Assembly (NCBI GenBank): GCA_017442765.1
Contig: JAFRZC010000105.1
Location: forward strand, 1 to 17,629
Length of the DNA: 17,629 nt
DNA from: Prevotella sp.
GTDB taxonomy: Bacteria > Bacteroidota > Bacteroidia > Bacteroidales > Bacteroidaceae
Reading direction: 5' to 3'
Below the pieces are notes generated by a model. That model was not told where the DNA came from, did not search any database, and saw nothing but the letters and a program-made list of their open reading frames with translations. Positions 1-6,422 of this stretch are shown piece after piece. The position numbers and the translations under genes are program-made. The stretch's first letter is position 1; every line of letters starts with the position of its first letter.

Positions 1-2
1 AA

Positions 3-59
3 TTTTGGTTCAATCTGGATTCAGCAAAAGCTAAAGTTTTCAGAGAGGGCGAATTGTAA
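3..59 (+). CDS. possible 3' end of an upstream gene (partial)
   Basis: An open frame enters from the left edge and encodes 18 residues ending in VFREGEL before a TAA at 57-59. The stop shares bases with an ATG (TAATG), a common stop-start overlap in bacterial operons, and this is the main reason to suspect coding. The DNA is clearly more AT-rich than the rest of the window. Too short to assign to a family; it could be non-coding. Confidence 0.25.
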   Translation, partial: FWFNLDSAKAKVFREGEL

Positions 60-223
60 TGATTTGTAATGATGTCTTTGAAAGGGAAAAAATCTATAAT
101 TTGACTTTACTGAGTAAAAGGCATGATGGAAAGGTATTCCTTCCAAAATGTTTCAAACGGTTTGTCTCTGATGTCTTTAAGGATACTGAACGATATCGAC
201 AAGTTGACGAGTTGACGAGTTGA
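59..223 (+). CDS. possible small protein (54 aa), unknown
   Basis: The ATG at 59 overlaps the preceding TAA. The frame runs 54 codons and stops with TGA at 221-223, inside the GACRAGTT repeat array, so the last codons (about QVDELTS) are repeat-derived. The rest is charged and mixed in composition (for example REKIYNL, HDGKVFLPKCF) and looks protein-like, but I recognise no family. The repeat array may have replaced the original C-terminus, making this a truncated remnant. AT-rich codons differ from all other genes here, which suggests accessory DNA. It may also be a chance frame. Confidence 0.3.
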   Translation: MICNDVFEREKIYNLTLLSKRHDGKVFLPKCFKRFVSDVFKDTERYRQVDELTS

Positions 224-283
224 TGAGTTGACAAGTTGACGAGTTGACGAGTTGACGAGTTGACAAGTTGACGAGTTGACGAG
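198..283. repeat. tandem 8-bp repeat array (GACRAGTT, about 10.75 copies)
   Basis: Ten full copies of GACRAGTT run from 198 to 277, followed by a partial copy GACGAG at 278-283. Units 1, 5 and 9 read GACAAGTT and the others GACGAGTT, except unit 4 (GATGAGTT), so a 32-bp higher-order period is visible. The array runs directly into the C-rich hairpin repeat at 281. The same composite occurs in the same orientation at 1463-1552, on the other side of ilvE. Confidence 0.9.
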
Positions 284-313
284 CCCCCTCCCGACCTCCC
301 CCCGAAGGGGAGG
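281..313. repeat. C-rich hairpin repeat, copy A
   Basis: A 33-bp sequence identical to the one at 1520-1552. It contains an inverted repeat: CCTCCCC and GGGGAGG flank a short loop. Read on the minus strand, the ilvE sense strand, this is a stem closed by C(UUCG)G, an exceptionally stable RNA tetraloop. It lies about 105 bp beyond the ilvE stop and could act as a 3' stabiliser or weak terminator, but no U-tract follows. It resembles one arm of the paired repeats at 7176, 14192 and 17301. Confidence 0.8.
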
Positions 314-417
314 AGTCCCTCATCCTAACCGACGAGGGCGTGAGACTGCCCGAGACGGTGGCTGAGGGTTTCTTAGAAAGGTTGGGGTTTCCGCGCTGTT
401 TCGCTGTCTTGATGGTC

Positions 418-1431
418 TCAGATGACGATGGTTGTCCAGTGGTGGCGGTCTTCGACGGTGCCGTATTGTATGCCGCGCAGGGTGTCGTAGAGTCTGCGCG
501 ACCAGGGCCCGGGCTTGTCGCCGAAGCTGTAGCGGCGGCCGGTGGCGGGGTCGTCGATGTGGCTGATGGGCGAGATGACGGCGGCGGTGCCCACGGCTCC
601 GGCTTCTTCGAAGGTGTCGAGCTCTTCGAGGGGGATCGGGCGGCGCTCTACGCGCATGCCGAGATCCTCGGCTATCTGCATGATGCTTTTGTTGGTGACG
701 CTGGGCAGGATGGAGGCGGACTTGGGGGTGATGTAGGTGTCGGCCTTGATGCCGAAGAAGTTGGCTGCGCCGCACTCGTCGATGTATTTCTTCTCTTTTG
801 CGTCGAGATAGAACTCGCAGGCGTAGCCTTGCTCGTGGGCGATGCTGTTGGCGCGGAGCGAGGCGGCGTAGTTGCCGCCCACCTTGTAGCAGCCTGTGCC
901 GAGGGGTGCGGAGCGGTCGTAGTCGCGGGTGATGACGTAGGGGTTTGTCTGGAAGCCGCCTTTGAAGTAGGGTCCTACGGGGGTGGTGAAGATGAGGAAG
1001 AGGTAGTCGCTGGCGGGATGCACGCCTACCTGTGCGGTGATGCCGATGAGCAGGGGGCGGATGTAGAGGGTTGCCCCGCTCTCGTAGGTGGGGATGTATT
1101 CCTGGTTCAGGCGGACGACGGTCTTCACCATATCGACGAACATCTCTGTGGGCACTTCGGGCATCATGATGCCTTGGCTGGTGGCTTGCATGCGGGCGGC
1201 GTTCTCCTCGGGGCGGAAGATGCGCACGTGGCCGTCGGGGCAGCGGTAGGCCTTCAGTCCCTCGAAGGCTTCTTGCCCGTAGTGCAGGCAGGTTGAGGCC
1301 ATGTGCATGTTGAGATACTCGTCGGAGCAGATTTCCACTTCGCCCCATTTGCCGTCGCGATAGTAGCAGCGAACGTTGTAGTTGGTCGGCATATAGCCGA
1401 ACGACAGGTTTGCCCAGTCTAAGTTTTTCAT
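418..1431 (-). CDS. ilvE: branched-chain amino acid aminotransferase
   Basis: PLP-dependent transaminase that interconverts leucine, isoleucine and valine with their 2-keto acids using glutamate/2-oxoglutarate; cytosolic. The 337 aa are typical of the eukaryote-like BCAT group. Visible marks are the HYGQEAFEGLKAY stretch (residues 50-62), the PLP lysine K183 in GCYKVGGNYAAS, the ECGAANFFG segment around 219-227, and the phosphate-binding turn VGTAAVISPISHI around 280-292. I chose the ATG at 1431, which gives MKNLDWANLSFGYMPTNYNV. A longer frame from a TTG at 1473 would start inside the 8-bp repeat array and add 14 lysine-rich residues with no family counterpart. Transcribed alone from the promoter at 1568-1597, with the repeats in its 5' leader. 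Copies of the same composite repeat flank the gene. Family assignment is secure. Confidence 0.96.
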   Translation of the reverse strand: MKNLDWANLSFGYMPTNYNVRCYYRDGKWGEVEICSDEYLNMHMASTCLHYGQEAFEGLKAYRCPDGHVRIFRPEENAARMQATSQGIMMPEVPTEMFVDMVKTVVRLNQEYIPTYESGATLYIRPLLIGITAQVGVHPASDYLFLIFTTPVGPYFKGGFQTNPYVITRDYDRSAPLGTGCYKVGGNYAASLRANSIAHEQGYACEFYLDAKEKKYIDECGAANFFGIKADTYITPKSASILPSVTNKSIMQIAEDLGMRVERRPIPLEELDTFEEAGAVGTAAVISPISHIDDPATGRRYSFGDKPGPWSRRLYDTLRGIQYGTVEDRHHWTTIVI

Positions 1432-1462
1432 TTTTCCAGTCTTTTTGCTTTTACCTATATAT

Positions 1463-1522
1463 CGAGTTGACAAGTTGACGAGTTGACAAGTTGACGAGTT
1501 GACAAGTTGACGAGTTGACGAG
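1463..1522. repeat. tandem 8-bp repeat array, second copy
   Basis: About 7.5 units of GACRAGTT, here alternating GACAAGTT and GACGAGTT, end in a partial GACGAG exactly like the array at 198-283. It begins about 30 bp upstream of the ilvE ATG (minus strand) and lies between its promoter and its start codon. It is therefore probably transcribed as part of the ilvE 5' leader. Confidence 0.9.
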
Positions 1523-1552
1523 CCCCCTCCCGACCTCCCCCCGAAGGGGAGG
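1520..1552. repeat. C-rich hairpin repeat, copy B
   Basis: Identical over 33 bp to 281-313 and in the same orientation relative to its 8-bp array. On the minus strand it gives a CCUCCCC(UUCG)GGGGGAGG hairpin located in the inferred ilvE leader, starting about 10-15 nt after the predicted transcription start. Confidence 0.85.
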
Positions 1553-1567
1553 GTTCATAATCGGGTG

Positions 1568-1597
1568 CAAAAGTACGAAATAATTATGAATTATCAA
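1568..1597 (-). promoter_or_regulatory. ilvE promoter (Bacteroidetes type)
   Basis: On the minus strand, TTG (1597-1595), a 19-nt AT-rich spacer, then TACTTTTG (1575-1568) followed by C. This matches the Bacteroidetes primary sigma consensus TTTG-N19-TAnnTTTGC. The predicted start near 1563 gives ilvE a leader of about 130 nt that contains both repeat types. Confidence 0.7.
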
Positions 1598-1623
1598 TTG
1601 TCAATTATCAATTATTTCAGTTT

Positions 1624-1818
1624 TTACGGGTTTTCTTCCAATATTTTGTCGATTTCCTGTTCGGTCTTGGTGAGTTTGTCCTTGCAAAGCTTGATGAGCC
1701 TGTGGGCGGTTTTCAGCTGTTCGGCAATCTGGTCGATGCCGGGTTCTCCGGCTTCGAGCCTGCTGACGATTTTCTCTAACTGTTTTACGGCCTCTTCGTA
1801 TTTGATTTCCCTGTTCAT
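1624..1818 (-). CDS. xseB: exodeoxyribonuclease VII small subunit
   Basis: Small helical subunit of exonuclease VII, several copies of which bind the large subunit; the complex degrades single-stranded DNA from both ends in the cytosol. The 64 aa match the family size. The signature is clear: KYEEAVKQLEKIVSRLEAGE near the N-terminus, then a second helix with LIKLCKDKLTKTEQEIDKIL. The ATG at 1818 overlaps the xseA stop by four bases (ATGA), showing translational coupling in the order S8 protease, xseA, xseB. A longer frame extending to 2127 is only upstream xseA antisense/out-of-frame read-through and is not supported. No terminator is evident after it. Confidence 0.95.
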   Translation of the reverse strand: MNREIKYEEAVKQLEKIVSRLEAGEPGIDQIAEQLKTAHRLIKLCKDKLTKTEQEIDKILEENP

Positions 1819-2981
1819 TTTATGATTGATGTTATGGTTCCTTTTTTTAGTCTTGTGACTATTTCGTCGCCGCTCCTCAGCTGGTTGGTATCGCGCACGA
1901 GCCGGCCTTTGCAGAGGGTAATGCTGTAGCCGCGGCCGAGCAGCCGTTCGGGATTGAGGGCTTCTGCCCGCTGGGCTAACAGTTCTATTCGATGGTGCTG
2001 GCGGGTGAGCAGATGCCGCGCGCCAGCCGTCTTGTATTGCAGCATGGCGAGCTGACTGCGGGCGTTGGCGATATGTGTGGCGGTGGCGGTGTGGATGGCT
2101 TTTCGGGCTTGCTCTATGCGTTCCCATACTTCGGCGAGGTGGCTGATGAGGAACGCCGCTGCGGCGGTCGGGGTTTTTACGCGTGTGTGCGCGACCATAT
2201 CGATGATGCTCTCGTCGCGGTCGTGACCGATGCCGGTGATGACGGGCAGGGGGAACTGCGCTACGTTCTCGGCCAGTGCGAGTGTGTCGAACCCGCTGAG
2301 GTCGGCGGTGGCTCCTCCGCCCCGGATGATGACCACGCAGTCGAAGTGGCTGGCCTCGCGGTTAATCTTGTCGAGTGCGGCGATGATGCTTTCCCCGGCT
2401 TGCTGTCCTTGCATGATGGCAGGAAAAAGGCGGGTATGGAACTGAAAATGGTATTCGTTGTCGCTGAGCTGACCAGAGAAGTCGCCGTAGCCGGCGGCTG
2501 TCTCACTTGAGATGACGGCAATGCGCTGTGCGAATGTGGGCATCCGGAGCTCTCGCTGCATGTCGAAGATGCCTTCCTCGTGCAGTTTTCTGATAATCTC
2601 CTGTCGGCGGCGTGCCATGTCGCCCATGGTGAACTCCGGATTGATGTCGGTCACAATCCATGAGAAGCCGTATGCCTCGTGGAAGTTGGCACAGACCCGC
2701 AGCAGTACCTTCATCCCGCTGTGCAGCTGCCGGCCTGTCGTTTGCTCGAACTTCGGGCGTAGCCTGGCCCATGTGCTCTTCCAGCATTTGGCCGAGGCTC
2801 GTGCTACGGGAGTGGCTCCGAAGAGGTCTTTCTGTACGAGTTCCATGTAGCAGTGTCCCCTTACCTCGCGTGCCTCCGACAGCTCGGCCTCCACCCAGTA
2901 CTCGTCAGAGAGTTCCGTCGCGATAACCTCAGCGACTCGTTGATTGAGCTCGAAAAGCGTTATAGAAGTTTGCAATGCCAT
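1815..2981 (-). CDS. xseA: exodeoxyribonuclease VII large subunit
   Basis: Catalytic subunit of exonuclease VII, which digests single-stranded DNA in repair and recombination. The 388-aa protein shows an N-terminal OB-fold (ITLFELNQRVAEVI ... YWVEAELSEAREVRGHCYMEL), then the exonuclease domain with VVIIRGGGATADLSGFD and the family hallmark VITGIGHDRDESIIDMVAHT followed by KTPTAAAAFLI. A helical region and the C-terminal GRGYSITLCKGRLVRD follow. The open frame extends to 3137, but the first residue resembling XseA is the methionine of MALQTSITLFELNQ at 2981; the upstream residues are out-of-frame protease sequence. The gene overlaps the S8 protease 3' end by 53 bp and xseB by 4 bp, so the three are one transcript. 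Confidence 0.95.
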   Translation of the reverse strand: MALQTSITLFELNQRVAEVIATELSDEYWVEAELSEAREVRGHCYMELVQKDLFGATPVARASAKCWKSTWARLRPKFEQTTGRQLHSGMKVLLRVCANFHEAYGFSWIVTDINPEFTMGDMARRRQEIIRKLHEEGIFDMQRELRMPTFAQRIAVISSETAAGYGDFSGQLSDNEYHFQFHTRLFPAIMQGQQAGESIIAALDKINREASHFDCVVIIRGGGATADLSGFDTLALAENVAQFPLPVITGIGHDRDESIIDMVAHTRVKTPTAAAAFLISHLAEVWERIEQARKAIHTATATHIANARSQLAMLQYKTAGARHLLTRQHHRIELLAQRAEALNPERLLGRGYSITLCKGRLVRDTNQLRSGDEIVTRLKKGTITSIIK

Positions 2982-4326
2982 AGCCGAAAATGTTGTCTGG
3001 AGTGTCGTATCTGTCAGATGCGCGTTGCACAATGTCGATAATCTGCTTTGCCGTCTTGTCGGGAAGTGCTTGCCATAGGCATGCCACCATGCCGCAGGCC
3101 AATGGCGAGGCAAAGGAGGTGCCGGAGCCGGTTCCAAGACGACCGTCGCCGCGTATGACCCAGTCAGGGTTGCCTGGAGCCATGATGTCGGGTTTCACAC
3201 GTCCGTCCTGGCTCGGGCCCACAGAGCTGAAGTTCGCGTTTGTGCCGTCGAAACGTATCGCTCCCACTGTCAGCACATTCTCGGCGTCGGCCGGTGAGGT
3301 GATTTTCTTCCATGTGTTGTTGCCGCTGTTGCCGGCACTGTTGACAAGGACAATGCCTTTGTCGGCAAGCATGGACGCTGAGTTGGAGATGATGGAACGA
3401 TGCCCGTCGAGCTCGGCGTAGCGGTGGTTATGCCGGGGATTGTCGAAGGTGTTGTAGCCGAGCGAGGTGTTGATGACATCCACGCCAACCGAGTCGGCAT
3501 ATTCAGCCGCCGCCGCCCAGAAGTCTTCCTCGCAAAGGCTCTCGTAGGCTCCCACCTCAGAGCGGAGCAGCAGGTAAGAGGCTTCAGGAGCCGTGCCGAT
3601 GATGGCCCCGGCCTCGTTGGCGGCCATCAACGAGAACACGCAAGTTCCGTGGTCGCTCTCGCTGTAGATGTCAGAGGCAGGAAAGCCGAAGTCCTTTCCG
3701 CCGATGACATTTACTTTCTGCAAAGCGGGTATTCGGTCGGCGTTCATGAATCCGCCGTCGATGACGGCGATGGTCATGCCCTTGCCGCGGAAGCCTGCCT
3801 CGTGTAGCTTGATGCCTCCGAGCATCTCAACTTGCTTCCTCGCCCGTCCATAGGGTTGCAGCTCCAGTGTGTCCTCCTCATCGAGCAAGGTGGCCACATT
3901 GCTGCGGACGGAGAGGTTCAGCGAGTCGGGAGCCGCGAAGACCTCGACGACATCGGTGACGAAAGGCAGCGTTCTCAGCTCTTCGGCCTGCTCAGCTGTC
4001 TTCACCTTTACGACAATCGTGTTGTTCCATTTGCTTTTCGACACGATTTCAATCTGTTTCCTCGCAATGGCTTGCTGGTATTTCCTCGAAACGGGCAGAT
4101 CGGTCTCGTCAACAGTTATTCCCTGCCTTGTCCGCCGGTCTATCGCTTTTTGCGACAGAAACGTCTCGGGATGCCTCAGTGAGCCGTCTGAGCCTTTCTT
4201 GTCGGTCAGAACAATTCTGTACAGATAGCACTTCCCCCCCGGGAAAGCTATGCGGCTATTGCCTTGGGCTGTGCTTGTCAGGAATATGGCGACAGCGGCA
4301 ACAAAAAGAGCAAAAATTTTTTTCAT
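2929..4326 (-). CDS. secreted S8 family (subtilisin-like) serine protease
   Basis: Exported serine endopeptidase, 465 aa. The N-terminus MKKIFALFVAAVAIFLTSTAQG is a signal peptide probably cut after AQG or nearby. Residues of about 25-150 form a propeptide-like region (YLYRIVLTDKKG; later NNTIVVKVKTAEQAEELR). The catalytic domain has the complete triad: D190 (MTIAVIDGGF), H226 (SDHGTCVFSL) and S404 (GSGTSFASPLACG), plus the oxyanion asparagine N333 (NSAGNSGNNT). It stops right after the catalytic domain, with no C-terminal sorting domain of the type IX kind, so it is probably periplasmic or released by another route. The start at 4326 is chosen over an ATG at 4353 because it begins the signal peptide and lies 4 nt after the -7 element. 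First gene of the operon with xseA and xseB. Substrate unknown. Confidence 0.93.
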   Translation of the reverse strand: MKKIFALFVAAVAIFLTSTAQGNSRIAFPGGKCYLYRIVLTDKKGSDGSLRHPETFLSQKAIDRRTRQGITVDETDLPVSRKYQQAIARKQIEIVSKSKWNNTIVVKVKTAEQAEELRTLPFVTDVVEVFAAPDSLNLSVRSNVATLLDEEDTLELQPYGRARKQVEMLGGIKLHEAGFRGKGMTIAVIDGGFMNADRIPALQKVNVIGGKDFGFPASDIYSESDHGTCVFSLMAANEAGAIIGTAPEASYLLLRSEVGAYESLCEEDFWAAAAEYADSVGVDVINTSLGYNTFDNPRHNHRYAELDGHRSIISNSASMLADKGIVLVNSAGNSGNNTWKKITSPADAENVLTVGAIRFDGTNANFSSVGPSQDGRVKPDIMAPGNPDWVIRGDGRLGTGSGTSFASPLACGMVACLWQALPDKTAKQIIDIVQRASDRYDTPDNIFGYGIANFYNAFRAQSTSR

Positions 4327-4330
4327 GCCG

Positions 4331-4338
4331 CAAAAGTA
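4331..4338 (-). promoter_or_regulatory. -7 promoter element of the S8-xseA-xseB operon
   Basis: Minus-strand TACTTTTG followed by C matches TAnnTTTGC. Only CGGC separates it from the ATG at 4326, so the transcript would be leaderless or nearly so. A GTG lies at the -33 position with the normal 19-nt spacing. It faces away from the MATE promoter at 4414. Confidence 0.65.
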
Positions 4339-4391
4339 CAAAATAATTATCAATTATCACGTGTTGTTGAGAAATTTTTCATTTCGAAAAA

Positions 4392-4421
4392 TTGCCAATT
4401 ATCAATTATTTCGTATCTTTG
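4392..4421 (+). promoter_or_regulatory. promoter of the MATE operon
   Basis: TTG at 4392-4394, exactly 19 nt, then TATCTTTG at 4414-4421 followed by C: a full match to the Bacteroidetes consensus. The GTG start at 4426 comes 4 nt after the last G, so this mRNA too is predicted to be leaderless. The 99-bp gap between the two divergent starts holds both promoters and two copies of AATTATCAATTAT. Confidence 0.75.
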
Positions 4422-4425
4422 CAGC

Positions 4426-5778
4426 GTGGATAATAAAAAAGCAACACTTGAACTGGGTACGAAGCCAGTAGGCGGACTTTTACTACAATATGCGCTGCCG
4501 GCCATGGTTGCGATGACGGCCTCCAGCCTTTACAATATCATCGACCGCGCCATGATTGGCCAGGTTGTCGGAGCCGAGGCCATCTCGGGCTTGGGTATCA
4601 CTTTCCCGTTTATGAATCTGAGTGCGGCCTTCGGCGCGGCGGTGGGCGTGGGCGCGTCAACGGCCATATCGGTGAAACTCGGGCAAAAGGATTATCAGAC
4701 GGCGGAGCATCTGCTGGGGAATACCATAACGTTGAACATATTGGTCGGGGTGGTTTTCATGACGGTGAGCTTCTTGTTCCTCGATTCCATATTGCGCTTT
4801 TTCGGAGCCAGCGACCAGACACTTCCCTATGCCCGCGAGTTCATGCAGGTCATTTTGGCCGGCAATGTGGTGACGCATCTGTATTTCGGTATGAATGCCG
4901 TGTTGAGGGCGGCAAGTAAGCCGCGTCAGGCCATGTATGCCACGCTGTTCACCGTGGGCATGAACATCGTTCTTGTTGTCGCCTTCGTCTGGTGGTTCCG
5001 ATGGGGAATCCGTGGGGCTGCCCTGGCCACGATTGCGTCGCAGACGATGGCGATGATATGGCAGTTAAAGCAATTCAGCAATCCGCAGGAGCTGCTTCAC
5101 TTGAAACGGGGCATTTACCGGTTGAGAAAACGGCTGGTGGAAAATATTATCAGCATTGGCATTTCACCCTTCCTGATGAATGTCTGCGCCTGTGTCATCG
5201 TTATCTTCATGAACAACCAGCTGGTGCGCTATGGCGGTGACATGGCTGTCGGAGCCTATTCCATCAGCAACTCCATCGGCATGATGTTCGTCATGTTTGT
5301 CATGGGTGTCAATCAGGGCATGCAACCTATAGCGGGTTACAACTACGGTGCGCAAAACTATGACCGGCTGATGCGAGTGCTGAGCCTGGCCATTGTGGCA
5401 GCCACCGTCATCATGGTTGTCGGCTGGCTGATAGCCATGTTCCTGCCTTATTACTGCGCGCGGCTGTTCACTACCGATGCCCGGCTCATCGACATGGGCA
5501 TCGTGGCGATTCGTGTGAACATGCTCGTTTTTCCCGTGATAGGTTTCCAGATGGTGGTCACCAACTTTTTTCAATGCATCGGAAAAGTGCGGATTTCCAT
5601 CTTCCTTTCGCTCTCGCGCCAGCTGCTCTTCCTGCTTCCCCTGCTTATCGTCTTGCCACGGTTCTGGGGTTTGGACGGTGCTTGGGCGGCGTTGCCTGCC
5701 AGCGATGCAATAGCTGCCATTGTGGCTTTTTCCATGATGTTTATCTATATGAGAAAACTTAAGAATAAGAAAGGATGA
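4426..5778 (+). CDS. MATE family efflux transporter
   Basis: Inner-membrane antiporter of the multidrug and toxic compound extrusion family, 450 aa, the usual length for the expected twelve helices. The opening GGLLLQYALPAMVAMTASSL, IIDRAMIGQVVGAEAISGLG and GVGASTAISVKLGQKDYQTA are typical of the first MATE repeat. The second half has MGVNQGMQPIAGYNYGAQNY, another MATE hallmark. I start at GTG 4426 (VDNKKATLELGTKP). There is no in-frame ATG between the promoter and the first helix, and the longer frame from 4264 would run through the promoter and the divergent protease gene. The stop overlaps the next start (ATGA). Drug or metabolite specificity cannot be read from the sequence. Confidence 0.93.
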   Translation: MDNKKATLELGTKPVGGLLLQYALPAMVAMTASSLYNIIDRAMIGQVVGAEAISGLGITFPFMNLSAAFGAAVGVGASTAISVKLGQKDYQTAEHLLGNTITLNILVGVVFMTVSFLFLDSILRFFGASDQTLPYAREFMQVILAGNVVTHLYFGMNAVLRAASKPRQAMYATLFTVGMNIVLVVAFVWWFRWGIRGAALATIASQTMAMIWQLKQFSNPQELLHLKRGIYRLRKRLVENIISIGISPFLMNVCACVIVIFMNNQLVRYGGDMAVGAYSISNSIGMMFVMFVMGVNQGMQPIAGYNYGAQNYDRLMRVLSLAIVAATVIMVVGWLIAMFLPYYCARLFTTDARLIDMGIVAIRVNMLVFPVIGFQMVVTNFFQCIGKVRISIFLSLSRQLLFLLPLLIVLPRFWGLDGAWAALPASDAIAAIVAFSMMFIYMRKLKNKKG

Positions 5779-6410
5779 ACAGAATAATGGATACGAACAG
5801 AATTATTTGTATAGGCCGCCAGTTAGGTTCTGGCGGTTCAGTGGTTGCCCGTCTGCTGGCTCAGCGGTTCGGTTGTAAGCTCTACGACCGCGAATTGCTC
5901 AACCTGGCTGCCCGTGAAAGCGGTTTCTCAGAGAAGTTTTTTGAGCAGAACGACGAGTACAAGGGTTTCTTCCGCTCGCTGTTTCATCCGATGGGCAGGG
6001 CATTCTCTACCGATGGCTTCTACGGGCAGGAGTTCTCCGAGGAGCGCCTGTTTCAGATACAGAGCGATGCCATTCGTCGCGCTGCGGAGCAGGGCGATTG
6101 CGTCTTTGTCGGGCGTTGTGCCGACTACGTGCTCCGCGACCATCCCGGCATGATAAGCATCTTCGTCACGGCCGACCTGTCGGAGCGTATCGGGCGTGTC
6201 GCCACGCGCCGGCAGTGTTCCCATGAGGAGGCTCGCCGATTTATCCTGAAGATGGAAAGCCACCGCGCGGCATACTACAATTACTACACAGGGAAACAAT
6301 GGGGACATGCCGCAGCCTATCACCTCTGCGTCTCCACCACGCCCCATGGAATAGAGCAGACAGCCGAGCTCATCGCAGATTTTATACAACCGTCTTCCGT
6401 CAACCGTTAA
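5775..6410 (+). CDS. cytidylate kinase-like family protein
   Basis: Predicted cytosolic P-loop nucleotide kinase-like protein, 211 aa, of the cytidylate-kinase-like family (Pfam Cytidylate_kin2 type). The sequence IICIGRQLGSGGSVVARLLA is the P-loop segment, followed by FGCKLYDRELLNLAARESG, the family's second block. Further on is VFVGRCADYVLRDHPG, matching the GR(S/C)ADY motif, and an arginine-rich lid (RVATRRQCSHEEARRFI). True CMP kinases are annotated separately, and members of this family often lack a proven substrate, so the function is open. The first ATG overlaps the MATE stop; an ATG at 5787 is an alternative start. Position suggests co-transcription with the MATE gene and the GH92 gene 12 bp downstream. 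Confidence 0.85.
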   Translation: MNRIMDTNRIICIGRQLGSGGSVVARLLAQRFGCKLYDRELLNLAARESGFSEKFFEQNDEYKGFFRSLFHPMGRAFSTDGFYGQEFSEERLFQIQSDAIRRAAEQGDCVFVGRCADYVLRDHPGMISIFVTADLSERIGRVATRRQCSHEEARRFILKMESHRAAYYNYYTGKQWGHAAAYHLCVSTTPHGIEQTAELIADFIQPSSVNR

Positions 6411-6422
6411 CCACTATTCACT

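Noticed and set aside
340..1296. 318-codon open frame antisense to ilvE on the plus strand
   Set aside because: Its product is low-complexity (runs of G, A, V and D) and mirrors the GC-rich ilvE codons; the ilvE frame has full family motifs.
1431..1473. Longer ilvE start at TTG 1473
   Set aside because: Would begin inside the 8-bp repeat array and add 14 residues not typical of the family; the ATG at 1431 gives a normal N-terminus.
1819..2127. N-terminal extension of xseB
   Set aside because: This part lies entirely within xseA in another frame; the 64-aa form from 1818 has the full XseB sequence and an ATGA coupling.
2929..3000. Type IX secretion C-terminal domain on the S8 protease
   Set aside because: The protein ends about 60 residues after the catalytic serine, with no room for the sorting domain.
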